A DNA stretch of 64,000 nt, from positions 314,948-378,947 of the forward strand of contig NZ_BMKU01000004.1 in NCBI RefSeq assembly GCF_014644495.1, written 5' to 3'. Position numbers and translations under genes: made by a program. Below are positions 34,969-44,828 of this stretch, piece after piece; position 1 is the first letter of the stretch, and each line of letters starts with the position of its first letter. Under the pieces are notes generated by a model. That model saw nothing but the letters and a program-made list of their open reading frames with translations. It was not told where the DNA came from and searched no databases. The stretch comes from Pseudarthrobacter polychromogenes. Its GTDB lineage: Bacteria; Actinomycetota; Actinomycetes; Actinomycetales; Micrococcaceae.

Positions 34969-36273
34969 GTGTTTGAAGCCCCCAGCATCCTCTTTGCTGC
35001 CGCAGGCGCGGCCGTGTTTACCGCAGCAGTCCTCCCTAAACTCCTGCGCAACATGCCGTTCTCCATGCCCATGGTCTTCCTGGGAGCAGGCATGGGGGCT
35101 TTCGCCCTGATTCCCACGCTTCCGGACCCGGACCCCATGGTGCACAGCGACTTCGTTGTGCACCTGACGGAGATCTGCGTCATCATCTCGCTGATGGGCG
35201 CCGGGCTTGCCCTGGACCGCCCCGTGGGCCGCAAGCGCTGGGCCACCACCTGGCGGCTCCTGGGAATCGCCATGCCGTTGTGCATCATCGCCCTGACCCT
35301 GTTGGGCCTGTGGTTCCTGGGCCTCGGCCTCGGCGCTGCCCTGCTGGTGGCCTCCGCCCTGGCGCCCACGGACCCGGTCCTGGCCTCCGAAGTGCAGGTG
35401 GGTGAGCCCGCGGACGAGGAGGAGGGCGCGGACAAAGAAGATGAGGTCCGCTTCGGCCTCACCTCCGAGGCCGGCCTCAACGACGGGCTGGCGTTTCCCT
35501 TCGTCTACCTCGCCATCGCCATCAGCATCGTGGGCTCATCCCCGCTGGCCTGGTTCCCCGAATGGTTTGCGGTGGACGTCCTGTGGCGGCTGGCCATCGG
35601 AGTGCTGCTGGGGTTCCTCACCGGCAAGCTCCTGGCACGGCTGTTTTTCTCTGCCGGCGCTGAAAGCCTCCGGCTGTCCAACCACTCGGAAGGCTTCGTG
35701 GCGCTGGCCGCAACCTTCCTCGCCTACGGCGCCACCGAGATGATCGAGGGCTACGGCTTCATTGCCGTGTTTGTCTGCGCGGTGACCATCCGTTCCGCCG
35801 AGCACACGCACGGCTACCACCGGGTGCTGCACTCCTACGTGGAGCAGCTGGAGCGGCTCCTGACCGTGGTGATCCTGGTCCTGCTGGGCGGCGCGATTGC
35901 CCGCGGGCTGCTTGCGGAGATCGGCTGGGTCGAGGTGCTGGTGGCGCTGGCCTTCCTGCTGCTGGTCCGGCCACTGGCAGGCTGGCTCGGTCTGCTCGGC
36001 GGCAAAACCGGACCGCGCGAGCGGATCGCCCTCTCGTTCTTCGGGATCCGGGGGATCGGCTCGCTTTATTACCTCTCCTATGCGCTGGGCAAGGGCGAGT
36101 TCGCCGGCCAGGCGGAGTGGCTGTGGTCTTTCGTGGGGCTGGTGGTGGCATTGTCCATCGTGATCCATGGCGCCACCACCTCGCCGCTCATGAACCGGCT
36201 GGACAAGCTCCGGGAAAAGAAGGCCCGGGCGTTGACCGGTGACGAAGGCCTGGCGCCCAACACTCCCGTGTAG
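34969..36273 (+). CDS. CPA1-type cation:proton antiporter
   Basis: This 434-residue membrane protein has 11-12 predicted helices. The family core is visible in VASALAPTDPVLASEVQVG, which carries the ion-binding Asp region, followed by EAGLNDGLAFPFVYLAIA with a second Asp, and LSFFGIRGIGSLYYLSYAL. An acidic cytoplasmic loop (PADEEEGADKEDE) sits between two helices. It exchanges Na+ or K+ for protons. GTG 34969 after GGAGA is preferred; the open frame upstream is antisense to hutG and is not coding. Confidence 0.88.
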   Translation: MFEAPSILFAAAGAAVFTAAVLPKLLRNMPFSMPMVFLGAGMGAFALIPTLPDPDPMVHSDFVVHLTEICVIISLMGAGLALDRPVGRKRWATTWRLLGIAMPLCIIALTLLGLWFLGLGLGAALLVASALAPTDPVLASEVQVGEPADEEEGADKEDEVRFGLTSEAGLNDGLAFPFVYLAIAISIVGSSPLAWFPEWFAVDVLWRLAIGVLLGFLTGKLLARLFFSAGAESLRLSNHSEGFVALAATFLAYGATEMIEGYGFIAVFVCAVTIRSAEHTHGYHRVLHSYVEQLERLLTVVILVLLGGAIARGLLAEIGWVEVLVALAFLLLVRPLAGWLGLLGGKTGPRERIALSFFGIRGIGSLYYLSYALGKGEFAGQAEWLWSFVGLVVALSIVIHGATTSPLMNRLDKLREKKARALTGDEGLAPNTPV

Positions 36274-36324
36274 GGCACCAGGCCGTGGTTCCGTGCCCGC
36301 CGGGCCTTGCTTCCGGGCCGGGGG

Positions 36325-37764
36325 CTACATGCCCAGTGCCGCCTCGATGGGACCCACCGCGAAGAAGAGCAGGAACGCGCCGGCCACGGCCCACATGAGC
36401 GGGTGGATCTCCTTGACCCTGCCCTGGACAGTGCGGATCAGGACAAAGGCGATGAAGCCGGCGCCCAGTCCGTTGGCGATGGAGTACGTGAACGGCATCA
36501 GGGTGAAGGTCAGGAACGCGGGGATGGCAATGCCCCAGTCCTGCCAGTCGATCCTGCCCACCTGGGACACCATCATGAAGCCCACCACCACCAGGGCGGG
36601 GGCAACCGCTTCGAAGGGCACCAGGTTGATGAGCGGGGTGAAGAACATGGCCACCAGGAACAGCAGCCCGGTGACGATCGAGGCCACGCCTGTGCGCGCA
36701 CCTTCGCCGATTCCGGCGCCGGCTTCCACGTAGATCTGGTTGGAGGAAACCGAAGCCCCGCCGCCCACGATCGCGCCGAGGGCGTCCACCTGGAGCACGC
36801 GGTCGACGTCCGGGATGTTGCCGTGTTCGTCAACTGTCCCGGCCTCGTTGGCCAGGCCCACCATGGTCCCCATGGCATCGAAGAAGATGCTGAGGAGGAT
36901 GACGAAGGCGAGCAGGGTAGCGGCAACGAAGCCCAGGTGCTCGAAGGCGCCGAACGGGTTTGCCTTGCCGATCAGGGACAGGTCCGGGGCGGCCCAGCCG
37001 GTGAAAGTGGGCGCCACCAGGGACCAGCCCTGCGGGTTGGAGGTCTCGCCGTCGAAGCTCGGTCCGATGTGCAGGGTCATCTCCAGGAGCACCGAGATGA
37101 GGGTGGAGGTGATGATGCCGATCAGGATGGCGCCCTTGACCTTGCGCACCACCAGCGCGATGGTCAGGATCAGGCCAAAGATGAACACCGCGGTGGGCCA
37201 GCCGAGGAGCTTGCCGTCGTAGCCAAGGCCAACGGGCACGGTGGTGCCGGCGACGTCTGGGATGCGGCGGACGAAGCCCGCGTTGACCAGCCCGATCAGC
37301 GCGATGAACAGGCCGATGCCCACCACGATGGCCGTCTTGAGTCCGTCCGGGACGGCCTTGAAGACGGCGGTACGGAACCCGGTGAGGACAAGGATCAGCA
37401 TGGTGACGCCGGAGAGCACCACCAGGCCCATCATGTCCGGCCAGGTCAGCCCCGGATTGGTGGCCACGGTGACGGCCACGAACGCATTGACGCCCAGGCC
37501 CGTGGCAAGCGCGAAGGGGTGCTTTGCCCAGGCGCCCATAAGGATGGTCAGGATGCCCGCCACGAAAGCCGTGACGGCGGCTACGGCGGTGAACCCCAGC
37601 GTGGTGCCGCTGGAGTCAGGGCCCGAGAGGATCAGCGGGTTCAGCACCACGATGTAGCTCATGGCAAAGAACGTGGCGAAGCCGCCTCGGATCTCGCGGG
37701 AAAGGTTGGAACCGCGCTCGGTGATCTTGAAGTACCGGTCCAGGGCAGAGCCTTGCTTAAGCAT
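36325..37764 (-). CDS. NCS2/AzgA-type purine permease
   Basis: This 479-residue protein has 12-13 membrane segments and resembles adenine/guanine/hypoxanthine permeases (PbuG/AzgA). FATFFAMSYIVVLNPLILSG, LATGLGVNAFVAV and LSIFFDAMGTMVGLANEAGTVDE are typical. It would import purine bases by proton symport. GGAGG four bases before ATG 37764 fixes the start; the long open frame beyond it overlaps the divergent CopC gene and is a shadow. Confidence 0.9.
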   Translation of the reverse strand: MLKQGSALDRYFKITERGSNLSREIRGGFATFFAMSYIVVLNPLILSGPDSSGTTLGFTAVAAVTAFVAGILTILMGAWAKHPFALATGLGVNAFVAVTVATNPGLTWPDMMGLVVLSGVTMLILVLTGFRTAVFKAVPDGLKTAIVVGIGLFIALIGLVNAGFVRRIPDVAGTTVPVGLGYDGKLLGWPTAVFIFGLILTIALVVRKVKGAILIGIITSTLISVLLEMTLHIGPSFDGETSNPQGWSLVAPTFTGWAAPDLSLIGKANPFGAFEHLGFVAATLLAFVILLSIFFDAMGTMVGLANEAGTVDEHGNIPDVDRVLQVDALGAIVGGGASVSSNQIYVEAGAGIGEGARTGVASIVTGLLFLVAMFFTPLINLVPFEAVAPALVVVGFMMVSQVGRIDWQDWGIAIPAFLTFTLMPFTYSIANGLGAGFIAFVLIRTVQGRVKEIHPLMWAVAGAFLLFFAVGPIEAALGM

Positions 37765-37876
37765 TAGTCCTCCGGGGAGTCTGTGGGGATACCTGCATCC
37801 TATGGTGGCGGCGGCAGGACGGCAGGCATTTTCGCCTAGTCTGTAAGGAAGCCAACACACAAGGAGCCGCCGCCGC

Positions 37877-38524
37877 ATGCGTCCCATCCGCCAGATCCTG
37901 ACCCTGGGGCTCGTGCTCCTCGTTTTCGCCGCCGGTGTGCTGGGCCTCGCCGGGCCCGCAGCGGCCCATGATGCCGCCGAATCCAGCACCCCGGCGGCCG
38001 GCGCGTCGTTGCCGGCGCCGCCCGAACAGGTCTCGGTGGCTTTCAACAACAAGCCGCTGGGCATTGGCGCCGCGTTCTCCGTCAAGGATTCCTCCGGTAG
38101 CGAGTGGGCGGAGGGGCCGGTGGACATCGTGGACAACGTGGCATCCCAGAAGCTGAGGGCCGGAGGCCCGGCGGGGGAGTACACCGTGGCCTGGCGGGTC
38201 GTCAGCTCGGATTCGCATCCCATCGAGGGGACGTTCGCCTTTACGGCCGCCTCTGCCGGGCAGGGCGCCGCACCGGCAACAAGTCCATCGGCGGGAGGAA
38301 GTCCGACGGCGGCGGGTACAGTCCCGGCCGCCGGCGCCGGGGCAAGTGCTGCCCCCGCCATGGGGACGGCCGAGCCGGGGACTACGGGCGAGCCTGAGCA
38401 GGTGGGCTCAGGGGAGCCGTTCCAGTGGAGCATCGTCATCTTTGCCCTCGTCGCGGTGGGGCTGCTGGCCACACTTGCCATCCTGGCCCGGCGCCGGCTC
38501 ACAGCAGGGACGGACGACGAATGA
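37877..38524 (+). CDS. CopC-domain copper resistance-like protein
   Basis: This 215-residue exported protein has a signal peptide (residues 1-33, ending near AAAH), a CopC beta-sandwich (about 34-123: HDAAESSTPAAGASLPAPPE ... WRVVSSDSHPIEGTFAFT), a Pro/Ala/Ser/Gly linker, and one C-terminal membrane helix (WSIVIFALVAVGLLATLAIL). The first His of the mature protein and SDSHP are the usual copper ligands. It probably binds Cu(II) on the outer face of the membrane. No copD gene is adjacent. Confidence 0.87.
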   Translation: MRPIRQILTLGLVLLVFAAGVLGLAGPAAAHDAAESSTPAAGASLPAPPEQVSVAFNNKPLGIGAAFSVKDSSGSEWAEGPVDIVDNVASQKLRAGGPAGEYTVAWRVVSSDSHPIEGTFAFTAASAGQGAAPATSPSAGGSPTAAGTVPAAGAGASAAPAMGTAEPGTTGEPEQVGSGEPFQWSIVIFALVAVGLLATLAILARRRLTAGTDDE

Positions 38525-38567
38525 TGGCGGGTGGGGGGCCCGTCGCGGGCAGGGGCGCCGGGCGGCT

Positions 38568-39218
38568 TTAGCGGGTCAGGGCCTGGCAGGTCAGGGCCGC
38601 AAAGCTCCCGGTGGCCGGGTAGGCCACAGTGTCCGGGTGCACCCTGGCGGAGATCGCGTGGCCCACCGTCTTGGCCTGCCGCAGGACTTCCTTGGGGGAG
38701 GGCGTGATGAGCTCCCCAACGCCCACCAGGTAGATGCCGATGGCCCGCATGGCTGCGGTGAGGTTCCGGCCAACCGCCATGCCAAAGTCATTGATCATGC
38801 GCCGGAGCTGGCTGTGGGCGCAACGGGTCAGGACAATGTGGTCCGCCACCAGGATTCCCGTGGGCGTATGCACCTCCCACTGCGGGGCTGAAGCAAGCGG
38901 CGACCCGCCGTTCACCATGGTCAGCTGGACGGCGCGGGTGGTGTTGCGCACGTCGACGTCGTGGCTGGCAGCGTAGTTCCGCAGGTGCCGCAGGATCTCG
39001 TTGCGTTCGCGAAGGTTCACGGAGTCCGCCGCGTCGCACCGTTGAAGGGAAGCTGTGTTGGCCGGCTGTGCGGCGCCAAGGAGGTCCAGTCCGTCAACCA
39101 CTATCGAGTCCACGCCGCGGCGGCACAGCTCTGCAGCCACGGCGAGGCCGGACAGGCCGGTGCCAATGATCACAGTGGTGGTCTGTTCGGTCCCGGCATT
39201 CCCAGGCATGCTTGACAC
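38568..39218 (-). CDS. Short FAD/NAD(P)-binding Rossmann protein
   Basis: A 216-residue protein with an N-terminal dinucleotide-binding fold (TTVIIGTGLSGLAVAAELCRRG, GxGxxG). The middle resembles the first half of a flavin monooxygenase (NEILRHLRNYAASHDVDVRNTTRAV, then HIVLTRCAH). It is much shorter than full FAD monooxygenases (over 350 residues), so it is either a compact family member or an old truncation. I chose GTG 39218 because GGAGGG lies 8 bases before it; ATG 39209 is the alternative. Confidence 0.65.
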   Translation of the reverse strand: MSSMPGNAGTEQTTTVIIGTGLSGLAVAAELCRRGVDSIVVDGLDLLGAAQPANTASLQRCDAADSVNLRERNEILRHLRNYAASHDVDVRNTTRAVQLTMVNGGSPLASAPQWEVHTPTGILVADHIVLTRCAHSQLRRMINDFGMAVGRNLTAAMRAIGIYLVGVGELITPSPKEVLRQAKTVGHAISARVHPDTVAYPATGSFAALTCQALTR

Positions 39219-39632
39219 TACTGTTTCCCTCCTTCGAAAGTTTCGGCAGGTGCGGGCGTCCTCGCCCGCTCGCGTCCCGTTACCCCCAAAGCCCGGCCGC
39301 AGTGCGTTGCCGGGCAGCTCTGACCGAGTAAGGCAGTAGGCGTCCCGGACCAACAATGTCCTGAAGACTACAGAAGATTCGCGGCCAGGGATAGCCCAAT
39401 CCCGAAACAATTTCGTCCGGGTGAAGGCGCTTTCCCGGAGATCGCCCGCCACCTGTGGATAACCGCCGTTTCCCGGTCCGAAGAGGCTTGCTATGGCAGG
39501 GCCCGCGGAGAATAGTGGGAAGCGGAAGCGGGCCTTTCTTCCCAGCTCAGGCGGGGGTTCGGGTGCACGGGGATCGGCTGGCTTCTGGCAGAATAGCCGC
39601 AACATCAGGCAGTATCGCGAGGAGGCGGCCCC
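39219..39632. other. 414-base intergenic region, divergent promoters
   Basis: No open frame with coding character and no RNA gene is visible. The region must hold the promoters of the Rossmann protein (minus) and of the Usp (plus), since both genes start at its ends. I see no strong -35/-10 pair or dyad that I would defend. Confidence 0.5.
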
Positions 39633-40664
39633 ATGGGCGCACAAGAGTTGCATCGGGACCCGCAGGACGGCGGCACTCCTGCCGCCCCCGAGGGGATCGT
39701 CGTCGGCGTGGACGGTTCGGACCACGGCCAGTGCGCACTGGTGTGGGCGGCACGCGAGGCCCAGCGCCGGCGTCGTCCGCTGCACATCGTCACCGCCTAC
39801 TCCGTCCCGATCTTCGCGGCTTCCGGCCTGGACGGCGGATACGCCACCGTGGACGACTCCGTTATTCGTGAAGGCGCGGAGGCGATCGTCAAGCAGGCCC
39901 TGGAGAAGGTGGCCACCTACGACGTCGATGCCACCGCGTCAGTGGAGAACGGCGATGCCTCCGGCGTCCTGCTGGAGATGTCCGAAACCGCTGAGCTCCT
40001 GGTGTTCGGTACCCGCGGCCGCGGAGGCTTTGTGGGCAGGCTCCTCGGTTCGGTGAGCAGTGCACTCCCGGCCCATGCGAAATGCCCCACGGTGACGGTG
40101 CCGCTGGTCTGTTCCGACCGGCTTGGCGAGACAACCGAGGACCGGCACATCAAGGCGGAGCAGGCCAAGGCCGGCCACCAGCGCGTGGAGAACCTGGTGG
40201 TGGTGGGCGTGGACGGGTCGGAGCAGGCACGGGTGGCTGTGCTGGAGGCGGCAGCCCAGGCTGAGCGGCTCGGCGCCACCCTGCGCGTGGTCTGCGCGGT
40301 GCCGCAGTACAGCGGTTCCCTGGCGTGGGTTCCGGCCCCCATGGACCGCAAGGCGCTGTTCGACGACATCCAGGTGACCCTGGACGCCGGAATGGCGTGG
40401 CTGCGGAGCCACTTCCCGAATCTGCCCACTGAATCCGAGCTGAGGGACGGCTCTCCGGTGGACGTCCTGGTGGACGCCAGCCGCCACGTGGAACTTGTGG
40501 TGGTGGGTACCCGCGGCCGTGGCGGGTTCACCGGGATGCTCCTTGGCTCAACCTCGGACGGGGTGCTCCACCACGCCAAGGGCCCCGTCATGGTGGTTCC
40601 GGACCGTGAGGACCCCCGCCTGGCGGACCGCGCCCGGTTTGGGCCGGTGCTCGGGACAGCCTGA
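39633..40664 (+). CDS. Universal stress protein with two Usp domains
   Basis: This 343-residue protein has two tandem Usp domains (about 20-160 and 185-330). Each ends in the ATP-binding pattern: LLVFGTRGRGGFVGRLLGSVSSAL and LVVVGTRGRGGFTGMLLGSTSDGVL. GAGGAGG lies 8 bases before the ATG. It is like the two-domain hypoxia-linked Usp proteins of actinobacteria. Only 27 bases separate it from the PEP-enzyme gene, so the two are probably one transcript. Confidence 0.9.
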   Translation: MGAQELHRDPQDGGTPAAPEGIVVGVDGSDHGQCALVWAAREAQRRRRPLHIVTAYSVPIFAASGLDGGYATVDDSVIREGAEAIVKQALEKVATYDVDATASVENGDASGVLLEMSETAELLVFGTRGRGGFVGRLLGSVSSALPAHAKCPTVTVPLVCSDRLGETTEDRHIKAEQAKAGHQRVENLVVVGVDGSEQARVAVLEAAAQAERLGATLRVVCAVPQYSGSLAWVPAPMDRKALFDDIQVTLDAGMAWLRSHFPNLPTESELRDGSPVDVLVDASRHVELVVVGTRGRGGFTGMLLGSTSDGVLHHAKGPVMVVPDREDPRLADRARFGPVLGTA

Positions 40665-40691
40665 CCGGACCCGCCGCAGGGGAGTGCCACG

Positions 40692-43469
40692 ATGGCAGAT
40701 GACCGCCCGGAAAGCCCAGGAAACGGCAGGCGGGAGTCCCGCCACCCGGACGGGAACGCCGCCCCCGCCCTGGTCATGCGCCTCAGCCAGGTCGATGGCA
40801 GCATGCTTCCGCTCGTGGGAGGCAAGGCCGCCAACCTCGGTGGGCTGATGGCAGCGGGACTGCCCGTGCCTGACGGGTTCTGCCTGACCACGGTGGCCTA
40901 CCGGGAGGCTGTACGGACTGTCCAGGACGGTGTGCTTGCGGAGCTCGCCCGTCTCCAGGCCGCACTGCATCCTTCCGATCCAGGCAGGTCCGCCCAGCTC
41001 GCCACGGTGGCCGGGAACGTACGGGAGGCCATCCGCGCCCTCCCGGTTCCACCGCGGACCGCAGCTGCCGTGGAGCAGGCGTATGCGGCAATGGGCGGAA
41101 TGACCCCCGTGGCCGTGAGGTCCTCGGCCACCGCCGAAGACCTTCCGTCCGCGAGCTTCGCGGGCCAGCAGGACACGTACCTGAACGTGGCGGGCATCAA
41201 GGCCGTCCTGGACGCCGTCCGCAACTGCTGGGCCTCCCTCTGGACAGACCGCGCAGTGGCCTACCGGGCAGCGCTGGGGATTGCGCCGGACCAGGTGGCC
41301 CTCGCCGTCGTGGTCCAGCGGATGGTGGACGCCGAGGCGGCAGGGGTGATGTTCACGGCGAATCCCCTGACCGGCAGGCGCCGCGAGGCGGTCATAGATG
41401 CCGCCCCCGGACTCGGCGAGGCTGTGGTTTCCGGCGCCGTCAATCCGGATCACTTCGTGGTGGACACGGACAAAGCCCGGGTCGTTGAGCGAAAGCTTGG
41501 TGACAAGCGCGTTGTGGTCCGGCCCCTTGCTGGTGGTGGAACGGAGTCCCGGGAGGTCCCCGGACGGGCGGACTCCTCCAGCCTCACGGATGAACAGGCC
41601 GTTGGGCTCGCGGCCCTGGGCCTGCAGGCTGAGCGGCACTTCGGCTCGCCGCAGGATACCGAATGGGCCATCGACGCCGGCGGTGCCCTCTGGCTGACGC
41701 AGTCCAGGCCCATCACCACGCTTTACCCCATACCGCAGAGCCGGTCAGCAGGCGTCGGCCCCAGGCTGTACATGTGCTTCAGCCTGGCCCAGGGCCTCAC
41801 CCGCCCGCTCACACCCATGGGGCTGGCGTCACTGCGGCTCATTGCTTCCTCGGTGGCGTTGGCCGCCGGGTTTCCCGTTCCCGATCCACGGCAGGGCCCG
41901 CCGCCCTACGCGGAGGCAGCCCAGCGCATCTACGTCGACCTCACCACGCCGGTCCGGAGCAGCGTGGGCCGCCGCATCCTTCCCCGGGTCTTCGACATCA
42001 TGGAGGCAAGGTCCGCCATGGTGGTCAGGCAGGTTTTCGACGACCCGGAGTTTTCGGTGACCCGCAGGACACCGTTCGGATTCCTGCGCCACGTCCTGCC
42101 GGCAGCGGCGCGGGCCCGCGTGCCGGAGACAGCGCTCCGGGGACTGTTCCGGCCCAGGGCGGCGCTCCGCCGCCTGGACTCCTTCACCCGGCGCTACGCC
42201 GAAGTCCTGGAGCTTGGGGCAGGAGCAGGTCCCCTTGAACGGCTTGACCACGCGGAGCGGCTCCTGGGAGGCAGGCTCTTTGCGATCGTGCCCGCAGTTT
42301 TGCCCCTGCCGGCGGTGGGATTCGCCATGCTGTGGCTGGCGGGAAGGCTGCTCGGAGGACAGGACCGCCGGCAGGACCTGGAAAAAGTGCTCCGCGGGCT
42401 GCCGCACAACGTGACAACCGAGATGGACCTCGAGCTGTGGCGGCTCGCCTCGGCAGCAAAGGACGATAGGGACTCACGGACGGCCCTGGAGTCGCAGGAA
42501 CCATCCGCGCTCGCAGCGGAATTCAAAGCCGGCACCCTGCCCCCTGTCCTGCACGCAGGCCTGGTGCGGTTCCTCGAACGCTACGGGCAGCGGGCCGTGG
42601 CCGAAATCGATGTGGGCATGCCCCGGTGGTCCGACGATCCCACCCACATCCTGGGCGTCCTGGCCAACTACCTGCGCCTCACGGATCCCGCCATGGCACC
42701 GGACGTCCAGTTCAGCCGGGCCCAGGCCGAGGCCGAGGCAGCCGTGCAGCAGCTGGTTGCCGGGGCGCGCCGCCGGGGCCGGGCCCGCGCACTGCTGGTG
42801 GGCGCTGCCCTCCGGCGGGCCAGGCTGTTCGCCGGGCTGCGGGAAATGCCCAAATACCAGCTTGTCCTGGGGCTGGCGGAAGTGCGGAAGCAGGTGGCCC
42901 TGGTGGGAGCCGGGCTTGCGGCCGATGGCAGGCTGGACAGTCCGGAGGACATCTTCTTCCTCGATTTCGGGGAGGCCCGGCAGGCGCTCCAGGGCCCGGA
43001 GGCACAAGGGCCCCGGAATCTGCGTGAACTCGTGGTGGACCGGCGGGCCGCTTACGCCAGCGAGCTGGGCAGGCGCCACATCCCCAGGGCCCTGCTCTCG
43101 GACGGCACCGAACCCGAGGTACTGTACGCCGCCGCACGTGGTGCGGCGGGCAGCGCCACATTGTCCGGCAGCCCGGCCTCAGCGGGATCCGTCACCGCCC
43201 GGGCCCGCGTCATCCTGGACCCCGTAGGTGCCCACCTCGAACCCGGCGAGATCCTGGTGGCTCCGTCCACCGATCCGGGGTGGACGCCGTTGTTCCTGAC
43301 CGCCGGGGGCCTGGTGATGGAGATGGGCGGGCCCAACTCGCATGGCGCCGTAGTTGCCCGGGAGTACGGCATTCCGGCCGTGGTGGGGGTGCCGGAGGCC
43401 ACCGTCCGGCTTGCCACGGGACAAAGAATAACGGTCGACGGCGGCGCTGGAACGATCGTGCCCGAATAG
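40692..43469 (+). CDS. PEP synthase-like / rifampin phosphotransferase-like enzyme
   Basis: A 925-residue three-part enzyme. An ATP-grasp domain at about 15-345 contains LVGGKAANLGGLMAAGLPVPDGF and VAVRSSATAEDLPSASFAGQ. A long central helical domain (about 360-800) is unlike that of true PEP synthase. A C-terminal swivelling phosphohistidine domain (about 840-920) has GGPNSHGAVVAREYGIPAV with His884. This order fits antibiotic-modifying rifampin phosphotransferases as well as uncharacterised PEP-synthase-like proteins; true PpsA lacks this layout because its His domain is central. Substrate unknown. Follows a Usp gene. Confidence 0.8.
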   Translation: MADDRPESPGNGRRESRHPDGNAAPALVMRLSQVDGSMLPLVGGKAANLGGLMAAGLPVPDGFCLTTVAYREAVRTVQDGVLAELARLQAALHPSDPGRSAQLATVAGNVREAIRALPVPPRTAAAVEQAYAAMGGMTPVAVRSSATAEDLPSASFAGQQDTYLNVAGIKAVLDAVRNCWASLWTDRAVAYRAALGIAPDQVALAVVVQRMVDAEAAGVMFTANPLTGRRREAVIDAAPGLGEAVVSGAVNPDHFVVDTDKARVVERKLGDKRVVVRPLAGGGTESREVPGRADSSSLTDEQAVGLAALGLQAERHFGSPQDTEWAIDAGGALWLTQSRPITTLYPIPQSRSAGVGPRLYMCFSLAQGLTRPLTPMGLASLRLIASSVALAAGFPVPDPRQGPPPYAEAAQRIYVDLTTPVRSSVGRRILPRVFDIMEARSAMVVRQVFDDPEFSVTRRTPFGFLRHVLPAAARARVPETALRGLFRPRAALRRLDSFTRRYAEVLELGAGAGPLERLDHAERLLGGRLFAIVPAVLPLPAVGFAMLWLAGRLLGGQDRRQDLEKVLRGLPHNVTTEMDLELWRLASAAKDDRDSRTALESQEPSALAAEFKAGTLPPVLHAGLVRFLERYGQRAVAEIDVGMPRWSDDPTHILGVLANYLRLTDPAMAPDVQFSRAQAEAEAAVQQLVAGARRRGRARALLVGAALRRARLFAGLREMPKYQLVLGLAEVRKQVALVGAGLAADGRLDSPEDIFFLDFGEARQALQGPEAQGPRNLRELVVDRRAAYASELGRRHIPRALLSDGTEPEVLYAAARGAAGSATLSGSPASAGSVTARARVILDPVGAHLEPGEILVAPSTDPGWTPLFLTAGGLVMEMGGPNSHGAVVAREYGIPAVVGVPEATVRLATGQRITVDGGAGTIVPE

Positions 43470-43589
43470 GCCCGCGGGTTCCCCGCCCTGCCCCGGCACT
43501 GCCCCCCCACTGCCCCGCAGGCAGGTGTGGGGAGCCGTGCCGAGGCGTACCCTTGAGCTATGGACTCCCATCAAGGAGACGGCCGGACA

Positions 43590-44828
43590 ATGAACCACCG
43601 GAATATGGGCGACCCCCTCACCACCAGGGCCGCAAAACAGCGCCGGAACCGCGCGTGGTTGCGGTGGGTTCCCGCCGTGGCTGCACCTGCGGTGATCGCT
43701 GCCGGAGTGCTGGTGGGATCCATCCCGGCACGCGCCGGCGACGCCCTGGCGGACAAGACCCCGGCCGACGTACTTGCCCTGCTCGCCGGCCACAACGCGC
43801 ACACCTTCTCGGGCACGATTGAACAGGCCTCCGAGCTCGGGTTGCCGGAACTGCCTGCAACGGGCCCAAGTTCGGGTGCCGCGTCGGATGACCCCGCCGC
43901 CTCCGCGATCGAGATGCTCACCGGTGAGCATACGGCGAGGGTCTTCATGGACGGCAAGGCCAAAGTCCGTATCCAGGTGGTGGACCGGTTCGCCGAGCGG
44001 AACATCATCCGGCGGGACAACGATGTGTGGTTCTACTCGTCCAAGGACAACTCAACAGCGCACCTGACGCTGCCGGCCCATGCCCGCGACCTCCCGCTGG
44101 AAGACCCGGCATTGCCTGGCACCAGCCCGGAAAGCGCCACTCCTGAAGGCAGCATGGTCCCGCCGACGCCCCAGGATCTCGCGGCGAAGTTCCTCGCTAA
44201 AGCAGACAGCACAACGGCTGTGTCTGTTGGCCCGGACGTCCAGGTTGCCGGGCGCGCCGCCTATAACCTGGTCCTCGAGCCGCGCACCGGCGGCACGCTG
44301 GTGGGGATGATCGCCATCGCCGTGGATGGAGAAACCGGCATGCCGCTTTCCGTGGAGGTTACGGCACGCGGGGCAGGAGAGCCTGCCTTCAGGACGGGCT
44401 TCACCAGCCTTTCGCTGGACGCACCGGATGCCGCCCTGTTCAACTTCGTGCCACCGCCGGGCAGCACGGTTGAAGAGCTGCAGTTCCAGCATCCTGCGCA
44501 CCCGTCCACCGGCCCAGGGGTGCCCGGTTACCCGGGAGCGCACACCGATCCGGAGCAGCTTGCGGCCGGCATCAAGGACAAGGCCGGCTCCTACCTGGCC
44601 GGGACCGGCTGGGAAACGGTTGTGGAACTGCCGGCGGAAAGCGGAGCCGGTGCAAAGCTCGGCACCGCGCTGGCGCAGAATCCGCTGCTCAGCCAGGCAG
44701 CCGTCGTCGTTCCTGGCGGGCGGCTGCTCTCCAGCGCACTCTTCAACGTCCTGCTGACCGACGACGGCCGCGTCTTTGCGGGCATGGTCCCGGCTGACAG
44801 GCTGCAAGCCACGTCCTCCGCCCCGTGA
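43590..44828 (+). CDS. LolA/RseB-like exported lipid-carrier-type protein
   Basis: This 412-residue protein starts with a basic N-terminus and a membrane or signal segment (WLRWVPAVAAPAVIAAGVLVG) and continues with a LolA/RseB-like half-barrel fold (VLALLAGHNAHTFSGTIEQ, then YNLVLEPRTGGTLVGMIAIAVD). Such proteins probably carry a lipid or sense lipoproteins outside the membrane. I chose ATG 43590 because AGGAGA lies 10 bases before it; ATG 43560 has no such site. The GTGA overlap with the ABC ATPase gene shows they work together. Confidence 0.75.
   Translation: MNHRNMGDPLTTRAAKQRRNRAWLRWVPAVAAPAVIAAGVLVGSIPARAGDALADKTPADVLALLAGHNAHTFSGTIEQASELGLPELPATGPSSGAASDDPAASAIEMLTGEHTARVFMDGKAKVRIQVVDRFAERNIIRRDNDVWFYSSKDNSTAHLTLPAHARDLPLEDPALPGTSPESATPEGSMVPPTPQDLAAKFLAKADSTTAVSVGPDVQVAGRAAYNLVLEPRTGGTLVGMIAIAVDGETGMPLSVEVTARGAGEPAFRTGFTSLSLDAPDAALFNFVPPPGSTVEELQFQHPAHPSTGPGVPGYPGAHTDPEQLAAGIKDKAGSYLAGTGWETVVELPAESGAGAKLGTALAQNPLLSQAAVVVPGGRLLSSALFNVLLTDDGRVFAGMVPADRLQATSSAP

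Noticed and set aside
36307..37767. Long plus-strand frame opposite the purine permease
   Set aside because: Composition is Gly/His/Asp/Glu-rich low complexity, typical of an antisense shadow.
37765..38502. N-terminal extension of the purine permease frame
   Set aside because: It overlaps the divergent CopC gene, and GGAGG directly before 37764 fixes the start.
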